DNA of 64,000 bases from Pontiellaceae bacterium B12227 (GCA_029432775.1 JAROAZ010000007.1:1-64000); one strand, 5' to 3'; shown: positions 10,001 to 18,010, counted from the stretch's first letter. Notes: generated by a model not told the origin, from the sequence alone. Program-made: numbers and translations.

Positions 10001-10824
10001 ACGTTCAGCACGACATCGCCATTGATTCCCTGAGTAAGCGTCCAGTCCACTCCCTCGGTGCCCAGTCCGGTGACGTTACCGATGTAATTGGCGAAGGAAA
10101 ACGTACCCACCATGTTAGCAGCATTCACCAGAGTGATGGCTGCATTTCCACCCGAATACCCCGTTCCATCAATCGTGAGCACCGAAGTGGCCGCAACATT
10201 GAACTCATTAAAGACATTGATTGCGCTCACGCCGGTGGCTCCGAGCACAAACTTCAGCTCGCCGTCGCCCGTCATGATCAGATCGTCTCCGGCACCGTCG
10301 CCCACCTGAACCGAAACACCGCTTTCGCTAACGGTAAAGCGTGAGTTACTTCGAATCGTCAGGTCGTTTCTCAACGTAAGCGCCGCCGATCCGGAAAGCG
10401 TGTGGCTTGCCAGTTGAGAGCCACTGGCAAGCCCCAATGTGTATTCCTTAGCCGACACGGTTCCCGCATCCTGCGTTACAGTTGCCTGGCCATCCCCCGT
10501 TGTCCCAATCAAGAACGAGCCGTTGCCCAGGTCCATATTGTCATGGATATCGAGTGTTGCGCCGTTTCGCATAGTAACGCTAAGGAAGTTCGCGCCCGGT
10601 CCACGGGTAACAGGCGCACTCACAATCGCATTATGGGACGACGCCGCAAGTACTGCGCCATCACTCACGCTGCTGCTCGGTACATAGTCTGTGTTCCAGT
10701 TGGTGGCGCTGTTCCACAAGTTATCTCCCGCGCCGCCATCCCAGGTAACCGTAGCCGCCTGTGTGCCCATAGCGAACGTAAGGCACAATCCCAATGCAGC
10801 TCCTGCTTTTCTGATACTATCCAT
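7042..10824 (-). CDS. large exported beta-helix protein with glycosidase-like barrel
   Basis: About 1260 residues from the ATG at 10824 (MDSIRKAGAALGLCLTFAMG). The frame is open further upstream, but that extension has no signal peptide. Residues about 25-520 are autotransporter-like repeats (ATVTWDGGAGDNLWNSATNW, repeated motifs of the TLTIDG/SGGNAAI kind). The middle (WLAVRNINAYSADQISTIA, TYWNSQIHYPDY, VDGVFIDIPEASNPHFYDENG, YLEGWKHTYAYFE) looks like a TIM-barrel putative glycosidase of the GHL15 type, with Asp/Glu-bearing loops; catalytic residues are not proven. Near the end, DTDADGLNDLWEYRNFGNVT is a calcium-binding, thrombospondin-3-like stretch, followed by a small beta domain ending VELED. 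It is probably a surface polysaccharide-active protein. Confidence 0.75.
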   Translation of the reverse strand: MDSIRKAGAALGLCLTFAMGTQAATVTWDGGAGDNLWNSATNWNTDYVPSSSVSDGAVLAASSHNAIVSAPVTRGPGANFLSVTMRNGATLDIHDNMDLGNGSFLIGTTGDGQATVTQDAGTVSAKEYTLGLASGSQLASHTLSGSAALTLRNDLTIRSNSRFTVSESGVSVQVGDGAGDDLIMTGDGELKFVLGATGVSAINVFNEFNVAATSVLTIDGTGYSGGNAAITLVNAANMVGTFSFANYIGNVTGLGTEGVDWTLTQGINGDVVLNVIQEPAANLDWDAGAMTNVGWHTVANWDGDILPGSTTNHTVILDGTVDAPFVVQAFNSANPFDITVRNEAVLTVQANLNNVDDFYLGINANTGGGRVDHNSGAVSAKQVRVGASASATSDSGYTLRNGAVLMTTADLYVGMGTFRIDGPGASVTVGNNLDLSAGGDVTLQLGEYGTASFDVTGTMIINETDSVLTVDGSFYRGGSGQFELIRFGGISGSFATTNVVIKGFKANQSASISVDADSVDLIVTTDAVADLDSQLWFSMTPPAGTGSAETSDLQLNNEHHISTLASPDLTCVQTNAGNDLVYTVVWTGNDFDADGSADTLTFDLRVKAYTGTSFDYSANAASSSITGLGSTGEVTENNGRWGVGSDTDLDEGESLQFQVENVQISVPDYAAEIKGFTAFGLNEVGGTTHQHIRGEGVGSNLNSNVINFPLDYSFDALNPLMVTCAGTANYYGFQIDSIEFSMNVRNPDLDPVWDVSDYSYMKDGVAYVEPYPEQQPGVDFPEFSWDTVPRWLAVRNINAYSADQISTIATNYQLVMLEKSNKNGLTYTEEGQLKMAADLKAVSPDVKVITYWNSQIHYPDYEAALTYEPENWSLKEVDSNGNVSYKLRRNLLYQHNYSNEELRDWWVNVTLTMASDENVDGVFIDIPEASNPHFYDENGDPQTAATLMYDELRSRMPANKMLVGNALRVSDVNGHRQSLECFDGSYLEGWKHTYAYFESLDDDHTAGEIIGTSIQLMREALARGKMINLQSGPGTNDEPEPAGMDERRAYAEKYVDFPLAVFLIVAETNAYFGYNMGVNAIEESYNTDVWDTSYISAFNRPLGAPLGDPTRNGYVYTRSYEHVDVWVNVGSGETVFAWDSVDTDADGLNDLWEYRNFGNVTNAVPTDNPDGDAYTNEEEYIAGLNPLVADSFDISGFVADSSNTLEWSSNEGRTYNVYWSSNLVDGFTLIESNLVDGTFIDTDRTGEPKGFYKITVELED

Positions 10825-10877
10825 GTCGCTCTCTCTTTCTGTTCCGCAACCCCATTCGCTGGAAAGCCCTGCATGAA

Positions 10878-10939
10878 GCAGGCGGGCCGCCTGCGACACA
10901 TTTGCCGTAAAGGGCGCGTACCGCAGGCGGCTCGCCTGC
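10878..10939. repeat. pair of GC-rich palindromes
   Basis: GCAGGCGGGCCGCCTGC (10878-10894) and GCAGGCGGCTCGCCTGC (10923-10939) share the half-site GCAGGCG/CGCCTGC. They lie in the leader upstream of the 1260-residue gene and could form alternative hairpins with one another. Confidence 0.6.
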
Positions 10940-11013
10940 CCCGTCGTATGGGGGACAACCGCAGTGTCGGTCAGGAGGGAACGGAGCACGTCCCTCTACC
11001 TAAAGCCCCCCAA

Positions 11014-11039
11014 AAGCCCCGGATTGTTATCCGGGGCTT
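11014..11039 (-). terminator. hairpin terminator
   Basis: Perfect 11-bp stem AAGCCCCGGAT / ATCCGGGGCTT with loop TGTT, followed on the minus strand by TTTTGG. It sits at the 3' end of the remnant gene 11027-11233. Confidence 0.65.
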
Positions 11040-11233
11040 GCCGGATTAGATCTGTAATAAGCGACGGACAAACAAGAACCCGCCGTCAGTAACGCGTTAT
11101 CGCTCACGCTGCTGCCGGGCAAAACGTTACCGTCCCAGTTGAGTGCTGTATTCCAATTATCATCAGCACCGCCGCCATTCCAATGGATCGTAGCTGCTTG
11201 AACCGCTCCGACCGCCAGCAGGCACAAACTCAT
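11027..11233 (-). pseudogene. head-to-tail remnant of a PEP-CTERM surface protein
   Basis: The N-terminus (MSLCLLAVGAVQAATIHWNGGGADDNWNTALNW in pieces: signal peptide, then the WNGG...NW repeat) is a paralogue of the starts of the 1260- and 615-residue proteins. After LLTAGS the frame slides: the neighbouring frame reads FLFVRRLLQI and then stops, which is the end of a PEP-CTERM sorting signal. The several hundred residues in between are gone. It appears to be an internal deletion joining head and tail, and is not expected to be functional. Confidence 0.65.
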
Positions 11234-11270
11234 TGCATATACTCTTTTCTTAATCTTCTTCTCTTTTCTA

Positions 11271-11299
11271 TCAGCCGACAGGAAATACCTGTCGGCTGA
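11271..11299. terminator. strong hairpin between surface-protein genes
   Basis: Perfect 12-bp inverted repeat TCAGCCGACAGG / CCTGTCGGCTGA with a 5-base loop, 21 bp after the stop of the 615-residue gene. There is no T-run on either side, so it may stabilise the mRNA end rather than terminate by itself. Confidence 0.5.
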
Positions 11300-11319
11300 G
11301 AAATGATTTCCGTATCTAA

Positions 11320-13167
11320 TCAGTCTTCGACCTGCAGACGAATGAATTTCGCGTCGGTTGTCATTTCGGTGCGGTTGGTCTGCGTTCTGAAGCCATCGAC
11401 TTCATCGGACTGACCCACAAACTCGACATCATTGGTATCAGCCGGAGTTCCGGCCAGGTCATCAGTTGCTCCAACCGTAAAGGTAAGCGCGGCATCGTTC
11501 ACGCGCTGGTCATAGATGTGGTAGAACCAGTTGGTTCCTCCATCATCGGCGGTAAAGGTCGCCGGGGCAACCGCTGCATGGTCGTCGTTGGTCGGGTTTC
11601 CGCCGAGGCCATATTCCATCAGGTTGTCCAGTCCGTCCGGTTCAACATCGGCACCCGGCAACGCGTCATCCCCGGTCAGTCCATAGGATGCCGCCCAGGA
11701 GTCAAAGTCCATCGATGGAGTCACGGGCTCCATCAGGGTTCCGAAGAGCTTCAGGTTGTCCATACCGAAGGCATAGTTGCCGCCGACCGACGAACCCATG
11801 GACACAATGACCGTCAGCTCGGAACCGGTTCCGGCCATGGTCGGGGCATAAGTCTGGAAATCGTCCGACAGGTTTGCGGCGCCAACCCCGTTCACGGTCA
11901 CCGTCCCGGTGCGGGTGTTCGTAACAGACCGCCCGTCTTCCATCGTCTGGATCCAGTTGGCATTCAGCTGCCCAATATCCAGGATTGTGTTCGTGGTGCC
12001 CCCGTCGATGGAATAGGCAATCTGGATGTTCTTGTCGAACAGATCCCCCGTCGCAGCGAAGTCCACTTCCATGTTCAGGTTGGTATATTGGTTGATATCG
12101 AACGTATAGACCAGTTCGCCCTGCGGCGCGAGGCCGCCGCGGTACATGCCGAAGATGTTGTCGGTCTTGGTCGACTCCAGGAAGCCGAGAACATCCGTCG
12201 TGTTGGTGGTCGGCGTGCCGTCGGCCAGGAAGAGCGAAGCATCCACAAAGTCGGGGTTCGCAACGTTCGAACGGTTGCAGATCGCCCATGTCACGGCGGT
12301 GTCCTGCCGGGTTCCGGAACTGACACGGCTGAGGTACAGCGTATCGCCATCGTTGTCGTCCTTGCCAATCACCAGCGTATCGCCCGGGCCATACGGAACC
12401 AGGTCGAGAAACATTTTGTTGGTTTCATAGCCTACCGACCAGCTCTTCACGCCGCTGACCGTGATGTTGTTCATGGCAAACTGCATAGTGTTGGTGCCGA
12501 AGGTGACCAGGTCAATCATTGCGGCATCGCCGGTATAGTCCGAAGCATCAACCACCAGCATGGAATTGGAGTTAACGATAAACTGATCCGCAACGCCAAT
12601 GGTGCTTACACCGGTTGCGCCCAGCGTAAATTTCAGGATCGCGTCATCTTGAATAACCAAATTATCACCGGCACCATCACCGATGGAAACGGACGCATCG
12701 GTTCCCACTACATTAAAAAGACCGTCTGATTGAATCACCAAGCTGCATCTGCTGCCCAGCGCTCCACCGGAAATCGTATAGGATGCATCGGGTTTAACAA
12801 AGAACCAGCCACTATTGGCTTCCTGAACGACCATCGATCCGCCGATATGAGAAATAGAAGCTCCGCCCGTGTCGACGCGGCATCTACGGATATCGTTCAT
12901 GTCCGCGCCGATTACCAACGTGGTATTGCGAAGCAGAATATCCACCAAATTGGTGGTATCGACCACACTGGAAACCACCGGGGTACCGCTTTGGATTCGA
13001 GCCGTATCCACGGCGTTCAACGTTCCCGGAACATAGTTCCCGCTCCAGTTGGTCGCCACATTCCAGTCGTTGTCCTGATTTCCCTTCCATTCGATCGTTG
13101 CCGCCTGGGCCGCTCCGGCGGCCAGCATCAAGCAAACCGCGAATAGTTTTGTGATGTTCCTCTTCAT
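11320..13167 (-). CDS. exported surface protein with beta-helix repeats
   Basis: 615 residues. Signal peptide MKRNITKLFAVCLMLAAGAAQA, then ATIEWKGNQDNDWNVATNW, the same repeat that opens the 1260-residue protein. A beta-sandwich-like region follows (YTFDINQYTNLNMEVDFAA, AFGMDNLKLFGT), then GADVEPDGLDNLMEYGLGG, a pattern common before the C-terminal domain of Verrucomicrobia/Kiritimatiellota exported proteins, and an end reading FIRLQVED. No enzyme motif was seen. A candidate operator lies 97 bp upstream, shared with the divergent kinase gene. Probably structural or glycan-binding. Confidence 0.75.
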   Translation of the reverse strand: MKRNITKLFAVCLMLAAGAAQAATIEWKGNQDNDWNVATNWSGNYVPGTLNAVDTARIQSGTPVVSSVVDTTNLVDILLRNTTLVIGADMNDIRRCRVDTGGASISHIGGSMVVQEANSGWFFVKPDASYTISGGALGSRCSLVIQSDGLFNVVGTDASVSIGDGAGDNLVIQDDAILKFTLGATGVSTIGVADQFIVNSNSMLVVDASDYTGDAAMIDLVTFGTNTMQFAMNNITVSGVKSWSVGYETNKMFLDLVPYGPGDTLVIGKDDNDGDTLYLSRVSSGTRQDTAVTWAICNRSNVANPDFVDASLFLADGTPTTNTTDVLGFLESTKTDNIFGMYRGGLAPQGELVYTFDINQYTNLNMEVDFAATGDLFDKNIQIAYSIDGGTTNTILDIGQLNANWIQTMEDGRSVTNTRTGTVTVNGVGAANLSDDFQTYAPTMAGTGSELTVIVSMGSSVGGNYAFGMDNLKLFGTLMEPVTPSMDFDSWAASYGLTGDDALPGADVEPDGLDNLMEYGLGGNPTNDDHAAVAPATFTADDGGTNWFYHIYDQRVNDAALTFTVGATDDLAGTPADTNDVEFVGQSDEVDGFRTQTNRTEMTTDAKFIRLQVED

Positions 13168-13263
13168 CTTATTCCTCCTGCTTCCGTTGAATTTGACTTA
13201 TGGGACAGGCCCTCTGCCTTTCCCGATTACTACTCCATGATGACAGAGAACCCTGCGAGCGGT

Positions 13264-13281
13264 ATCCACCATTTAGTTGAT
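13264..13281. promoter_or_regulatory. candidate operator ATCCAC-CATTTA-GTTGAT
   Basis: Third copy of the ATCNAC-N6-GTNGAT inverted repeat, between the divergent surface-protein gene (97 bp) and the kinase gene (about 12 bp before its ATG). This position would allow autoregulation. Confidence 0.5.
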
Positions 13282-13292
13282 GCAGGACCGGA

Positions 13293-15377
13293 ATGCATTA
13301 TATAAACTGTTATTCAGCTTATACTGTGGTAAACGTCGATATGCGCAGAAGATTAGGTATTAACTACAACAGAATCCAAAAAGAGCTCGCCCGGCTCCTC
13401 ATCCTCTTTGTAGGCCTATCGGCACCTCTATCCGTTTACGCACGCTCTCCTGAAGATATTTCCATCTCCAACCGGTCCATGAAAGAGCTCGAAGAGCGCC
13501 TGGCCGAAATCGACACGGAGCTGCAGCATCTCGCCAGCTACAGCCTTCGAAGCGGTATTGGTTCTATCGGTTACCGCTCCAGTCCGTTGCCCGTTGTTGA
13601 TGCGGAAATCCCGGAATGGGTCAGTATTACATTCGACCGTGAATACACCGTAGACGCGGTTGTTCTGGTGCCGACGCTCTGGAGACACCGGGAAAAAGGC
13701 TTTATCGACGACGGATTTCCAACCGCCTTTAAAGTGATTTCCGGCACCGACGAGAATACAAACGGAACCGTGATTGCTGAATTTTCGGATGCAGGCCGGC
13801 ATCTACCTCGGATTGCACCGTTATTTATCACGATTCCTGAAACATCAATGTCGTGGATTAAAATCGAAGCCTCCGGACTCTCCAAACGGGCCTACGATGA
13901 CAAGGAGGTCCTTCAGCTTTCCGAACTGCTGGTTTTCAGTGGAACCGAAAATGTGGCCCTACGGCAACCGGTTGATTCCAGAACCTCCGGCGAGTTTTCC
14001 TCCGGAGCATGGCGTCAGCAATTCCTTGTTGACGGATCGGTTCCCTATCTCATGGATGCAGCCGGAGAGGATCAGAGCCTTGCTTATATCAGTGAGCGCG
14101 GCAAAAGGCCTGAACTGACCCTGGACCTTGAACAGGCCTACCCACTCAACCGCATCCAGCTGCATGCCGTTGATCAGAGTGACACGGTGCCCCAGGCCTT
14201 TGCCGGCGATCTCGGCATGCCGCGGCATCTGGTCATTCAGGGATCCAACCGCGCCGATTTTTCCGATGCCCAAACCCTCCTCGATTTTCGCTGGGACTCC
14301 ATCCATGAAACCGGCCCGCTGATGGCCTGGCGCATCCCCGAAACAATCTGTCGCTATGTTAAAATCATCGCTGAGGAATCCGGTGACCCCGTTGAAAAAA
14401 ATTCCACACTCCACCGGATCGGCTTTGCAGAAATCGAACTGTTTAGCGGTGGCCTTAATGCGGCACTGAACAAAAAAACACTTGAGGCCGAATCGCTCAA
14501 AAAAAGGGGCCGCACACCGATCGCACTGACCGATGGTCTTAATCTTTACGGCCGTATCCTTCCCGTCCGCGACTGGATGGAGCAGTTGGCCCGGCGCCAT
14601 GACCTGGAAACCGAACGACCACTCATTGAGGCGGAACTGAACCGCCGCTATGCCCGACAGAAAACCAACCTGAACCGCATGTATATTGTTGCGGCCCTGC
14701 TTCTGTTCGGCATCGGAATTGCCGTACTGCTCGAACGTCTGGTCCATATGCGGCAGCTCGCGCAGATTAAAGAGCGTTTTGCCGCCGACCTGCACGATGA
14801 GCTCGGGGCCAACGTTCATTCCATAGGACTCATGAGCGACTTTGCCCAGACGACGCTCGGGTCGCCTGACCATACCCAAAAGATCCTCTCCCGCATCCGG
14901 GCGCTATCCGACCGCACCGGAACCGCCATCCGTCATTTTTCCGACATGCAGGAGGATAAAGAGCTCTACCTCGGACTTTCGGAAGATATGCAGCGCGCCG
15001 CTCAGCGCATTACCGCCCGTTTTGAACACGACATGACCATCGAAGGCGATGAATACCTGAAGAAACTCAAACCCCGTATCCGGGTGGACCTCTTTCTTTT
15101 CTACAAAGAATGCCTCGTGAATATCTACCGCCATTCCGAAGCCACCCGATTTGCAACCCATCTGACCGCAACAGCCTCAGAAGTGGTTCTCACGGTCAGC
15201 GATAACGGGATCGGCATAAACTCGCCGGACACACCGCTTCCTCGTGCCCTCAAGCGACGGGCCCGACTGCTGCGCGCAAAGCTGACAGTAGAAACCCCGA
15301 AAAGCGGCGGCACAAGCATTACACTCAGGCTTTCCAGGCACTGGAAACCACGAACCGGACAAATCTATGAAACGTAA
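13293..15377 (+). CDS. sensor histidine kinase, NarL/LuxR-partner type
   Basis: 694 residues. There is an N-terminal membrane or signal segment (LLILFVGLSAPLSVYA, about 35-50) and a large exported sensor of about 400 residues with two beta-sandwich-like repeats resembling discoidin (F5/8 type C) folds (EWVSITFDREYTVDAVVLVP; RPELTLDLEQAYPLNRIQLH). A second membrane segment follows at about 463-481 (YIVAALLLFGIGIAVLLE). The phosphoacceptor box ERFAADLHDELGANVHSIG has His501, the HisKA_3 form. The ATPase has NIYRHSEATR (Asn610) and VSDNGIGI (Asp637). It overlaps the regulator gene by 11 bp. An in-frame ATG at 13341 is an alternative start. The sensor probably recognises a glycan, by inference. 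Confidence 0.88.
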   Translation: MHYINCYSAYTVVNVDMRRRLGINYNRIQKELARLLILFVGLSAPLSVYARSPEDISISNRSMKELEERLAEIDTELQHLASYSLRSGIGSIGYRSSPLPVVDAEIPEWVSITFDREYTVDAVVLVPTLWRHREKGFIDDGFPTAFKVISGTDENTNGTVIAEFSDAGRHLPRIAPLFITIPETSMSWIKIEASGLSKRAYDDKEVLQLSELLVFSGTENVALRQPVDSRTSGEFSSGAWRQQFLVDGSVPYLMDAAGEDQSLAYISERGKRPELTLDLEQAYPLNRIQLHAVDQSDTVPQAFAGDLGMPRHLVIQGSNRADFSDAQTLLDFRWDSIHETGPLMAWRIPETICRYVKIIAEESGDPVEKNSTLHRIGFAEIELFSGGLNAALNKKTLEAESLKKRGRTPIALTDGLNLYGRILPVRDWMEQLARRHDLETERPLIEAELNRRYARQKTNLNRMYIVAALLLFGIGIAVLLERLVHMRQLAQIKERFAADLHDELGANVHSIGLMSDFAQTTLGSPDHTQKILSRIRALSDRTGTAIRHFSDMQEDKELYLGLSEDMQRAAQRITARFEHDMTIEGDEYLKKLKPRIRVDLFLFYKECLVNIYRHSEATRFATHLTATASEVVLTVSDNGIGINSPDTPLPRALKRRARLLRAKLTVETPKSGGTSITLRLSRHWKPRTGQIYET

Positions 15378-16032
15378 ACTAAAAATCATGCTGGTGGAGG
15401 ACCATCCGGAATTCCGCGAAACCGTGGAAATGATTCTGGGCAGCAGCGCCGACTATGACCTCATCAGCCAGTTCGGCAGTGCAGACCAAGCCCTTCGGAG
15501 CCTGCAGTCCATTTCAACCCGCATTCAGCCCGATCTGATCCTGCTCGACCTCAACCTGCCCGGGCTCTCAGGACTTGATGCCCTGCCCTACTTTAAATCC
15601 TACCTGCCGGATGCAAACGTCATCATTCTCACGCAGTCTAATAAAGAAGCCGATGTGTTGCAGGCCATCCGCGAGGGCGCCGCCGGCTATCTGTTAAAAT
15701 CTTCGACCATGGATCAGCTGATGCAAGGCATTAAAACGGTATCTGAAGGCGGCAGCACGATCGACTCAAGCCTTGCCCGTTTCATTATGGATACCCTCCG
15801 CAGTCAGCTTCCGGAAGAGGCGGACTATACCGAGTTATCTAAACGGGAGATGGAAATTCTGCAGCTTCTCAGCGAAGGTCTCGTTAAAAAAGAAATCGCC
15901 GGTCAGCTCAATATCGGCTTCGCCACTGTCGCCACGCACATCCGCCACATTTACGAAAAACTGCAGGTCGAAAATGCCCCCGCCGCGGTGCATCGGGGAC
16001 ATAAACTGGGCCTATTTCGAAAAACAAAATAA
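15367..16032 (+). CDS. LuxR/NarL-family response regulator
   Basis: 221 residues. The receiver domain (1-125) has acidic pocket Glu11/Asp12, phosphoacceptor Asp61 in DLILLDLNLPG, Thr in ILTQS and Lys in YLLKSS. The C-terminal LuxR-type helix-turn-helix (about 150-215) reads LSKREMEILQLLSEGLVKKE and FATVATHIRHIYEKL. Its start lies inside the end of the kinase gene, so the two are translationally coupled partners. The likely targets are the surface-protein and fucosidase genes that carry the ATCNAC-N6-GTNGAT palindrome, but that is an inference from position only. Confidence 0.93.
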   Translation: MKRKLKIMLVEDHPEFRETVEMILGSSADYDLISQFGSADQALRSLQSISTRIQPDLILLDLNLPGLSGLDALPYFKSYLPDANVIILTQSNKEADVLQAIREGAAGYLLKSSTMDQLMQGIKTVSEGGSTIDSSLARFIMDTLRSQLPEEADYTELSKREMEILQLLSEGLVKKEIAGQLNIGFATVATHIRHIYEKLQVENAPAAVHRGHKLGLFRKTK

Positions 16033-16197
16033 AGTACTTAAACGGTCATACCGGAAAAGCACTCCCCGAATAGCTCCCCGTCATAACCAGCTGAAACCGC
16101 CAAACGAATGTATGCGTCTTTTCGATCACCTCAGTGACAGACGCTACGCAGTTTTATTGCGGGCGGAGGTTCAGACTGAACCGCTTGGTCGGTCCGG

Positions 16198-16217
16198 CTT
16201 GATGGCAATGCGAACTT
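16198..16217 (+). repeat. 20-bp direct repeat, copy 1
   Basis: CTTGATGGCAATGCGAACTT, identical to copy 2. Confidence 0.8.
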
Positions 16218-16252
16218 CTCTAAAACCACTCTCCATCAAGAAAGGTATCGAT

Positions 16253-16272
16253 CTTGATGGCAATGCGAACTT
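16253..16272 (+). repeat. 20-bp direct repeat, copy 2
   Basis: CTTGATGGCAATGCGAACTT. It is preceded by CCATCAAG 12 bases earlier, giving an 8-bp hairpin with the first bases of the repeat. Confidence 0.8.
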
Positions 16273-16409
16273 AAAAAATTTCACTCTCCGTTTTTACAAT
16301 TCACACAACACCTACGAGTTCCGACCGCCTCTTTCAAAATGGACTCGCGCATGCGCCAAATCCATCCATTTTTCGCTTTTTGGAAAGCTATCAAGATCGG
16401 ACCACCTTG

Positions 16410-16429
16410 CTTGATGGCGATGCGAACTT
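16410..16429 (+). repeat. 20-bp direct repeat, copy 3
   Basis: CTTGATGGCGATGCGAACTT, one mismatch to the other copies. It lies about 210 bp before the transposase start, so it may mark the left side of the element. Confidence 0.75.
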
Positions 16430-16638
16430 AACCCGGTTTTCGTCCCCAACAGGTAAACCATCAATTCGCAGCCGCCGGTTGAGATTTTCCCGGCTCCAAA
16501 TCCGGTTTTCGCGTGGCTGGAAACGCTGCGTTTCGGTAATTTTACCAACTCTTTGCTTTTCCGAGGGGTACGGAAACATATCAGCTCACCTAACGTGTTG
16601 GTTTTAAGGAAGATTTGGTTAATAGGGCTTGAGGATAT

Positions 16639-17712
16639 ATGAACGGTTTTCTGAGGATGTATCAGGTGTTTGAGATGCTTTTTGAGGCGAGGTATCGCAA
16701 GCGGTACGATGCCCGGCTTCAACTGCTGGCTTATCAAATTGAAATGTTGAGATCCCGTATTAATACGGACCGGATTTATACCTGCCCGGAAGAACGGGCG
16801 AAACTTGTCCGGCTCGGAGAAGAGCTTGAGCATGATATTGATGATGTACTGCTTGTGGTTAAGCCGGACACCTACCGCGGTTGGTTGAGACCTAAAGAAA
16901 GCTCTAAACCCCAAAAGCCGGGTCGGCCCGGAACTCCGCAGGCGACTGTAAATCTGGTTATGCGATTTGCTGTCGAAAATCTCACGTGGGGATACAAACG
17001 CATTCAGGGTGAGTTGAAGAAACTGGGCATCCACATTGGGGCCACCACCATCAGCGACATCCTTAAACGGGCGAATCACCACCCTATTCCCGACAAAGGC
17101 AGCAGCCGACCGCCGGGTCAATGGAAACAGTTTATCAGCTCGCACATGGACACACTCGCCGCCACAGACTTCTTCACAAAACCGGTTCTGACATGGCGGG
17201 GGTGGGTAGATGCCTATGTGCTTGTGTTTATTCATCTGGGAAGCCGCCATGTTCTCATGAGTCCGGCGACGTTTAATCCCACGGAAGATTGGGTTCTTCA
17301 ACAGTCCCGTAATGCTGCTATGCGATTTGAGGACATGGGCATTAAAATCAGATACTTGATCCATGATCGGGACACAAAATACAGCCGGCGGTTTCGAGCT
17401 TTCTGGGAAAGCGAAAAGGCCAGATGTATTCAAACGCCTGTGCGCACTCCTGTGGCGAACTCCTACGCCGAGTGCTATATCGGAAAGGTAAAACGGGAGT
17501 GCCTGAACCACTTCTTTTGCGTGAGCCTGGATCAGTTGGATTATATCAACCGTGAATGGTTGGCGTACTACAACGAGCAAAGACCGCATCAGGGAACAGA
17601 CATCGGAAACAAGGTCCTCCGTCCGGACTTTACGCCAGCAACCGAAGGTGAGATCAAGCTAGAACAACGTCTGGGCGGAATCATTTCGTACTATTACCGC
17701 GAAGCTGCCTGA
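16639..17712 (+). CDS. DDE transposase/integrase (IS3-like catalytic core)
   Basis: 357 residues. The N-terminal 170 residues hold a helix-turn-helix-like part (NLTWGYKRIQGELKKLGIHI). The integrase core carries Asp177 (AATDFFT), Asp243 (YLIHDRDTKYS) and Glu278 (SYAECYIGKVKRE), the D-D-35-E triad, and ends with YYNEQRPHQG, typical of rve-family transposases. A GAGG Shine-Dalgarno precedes the ATG. No partner orfA and no terminal inverted repeats were found within a few hundred bases, so it may be a single-ORF element or an isolated transposase. The gene appears intact. Confidence 0.85.
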   Translation: MNGFLRMYQVFEMLFEARYRKRYDARLQLLAYQIEMLRSRINTDRIYTCPEERAKLVRLGEELEHDIDDVLLVVKPDTYRGWLRPKESSKPQKPGRPGTPQATVNLVMRFAVENLTWGYKRIQGELKKLGIHIGATTISDILKRANHHPIPDKGSSRPPGQWKQFISSHMDTLAATDFFTKPVLTWRGWVDAYVLVFIHLGSRHVLMSPATFNPTEDWVLQQSRNAAMRFEDMGIKIRYLIHDRDTKYSRRFRAFWESEKARCIQTPVRTPVANSYAECYIGKVKRECLNHFFCVSLDQLDYINREWLAYYNEQRPHQGTDIGNKVLRPDFTPATEGEIKLEQRLGGIISYYYREAA

Positions 17713-18010
17713 CGCTACCGCGGCGGCTATCATCAGAGCACACCTTTCCGTTCCAGATGAACGGTTGATCCGCCGCGCCCTGACTGCATAAAATCGAATA
17801 TTTTCTGCTTAAACACCGTCATTATCTATCACTTCCGAGCTTTCCCCGGACATCTTTTTCGCCAAAATCATTCATCTTGCCCTTTGTTTTCAGGCAAATT
17901 CGCTCCCGATTAGTTTTCGGACCCTCCAATTAGTAGATGATGTTTCATTTTTATCCTTATTTAAAATTACACCGTTCAACTTGAAGCGCATGGAGTACGA
18001 CTTCGACTTC
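17713..18010. other. gap between transposase and PEP-CTERM gene
   Basis: No gene seen. It contains no clear copy of the element's left-side repeat in inverted form, so the right end of the insertion element is undefined. Confidence 0.5.

Larger units (their letters stand above)
16033..16638. other. 606-bp gap with three direct repeats
   Basis: No credible gene. It holds three copies of a 20-bp repeat (16198-16217, 16253-16272, 16410-16429) and a small inverted repeat, CCATCAAG ... CTTGATGG, where the second copy starts. The minus-strand open frame across 16312-17589 has no domain signature and mostly shadows the transposase gene. Confidence 0.6.

Noticed and set aside
7042..10989. Start of the giant protein at 10989
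   Set aside because: The added 55 residues lack a signal peptide and cover GC-rich palindromes; the ATG at 10824 gives a normal signal peptide.
16198..16429. CRISPR array
   Set aside because: Only three repeats with unequal spacing (55 and 157 bp) and no cas genes.
16312..17589. A 425-codon minus-strand frame opposite the transposase
   Set aside because: Antisense shadow of a gene with a complete DDE triad; no recognisable motif.
17927..17940. Fourth ATCNAC-N6-GTNGAT operator (ATTAGTAGATGAT)
   Set aside because: Only one half-site is present, and it lies downstream of genes rather than in a promoter.
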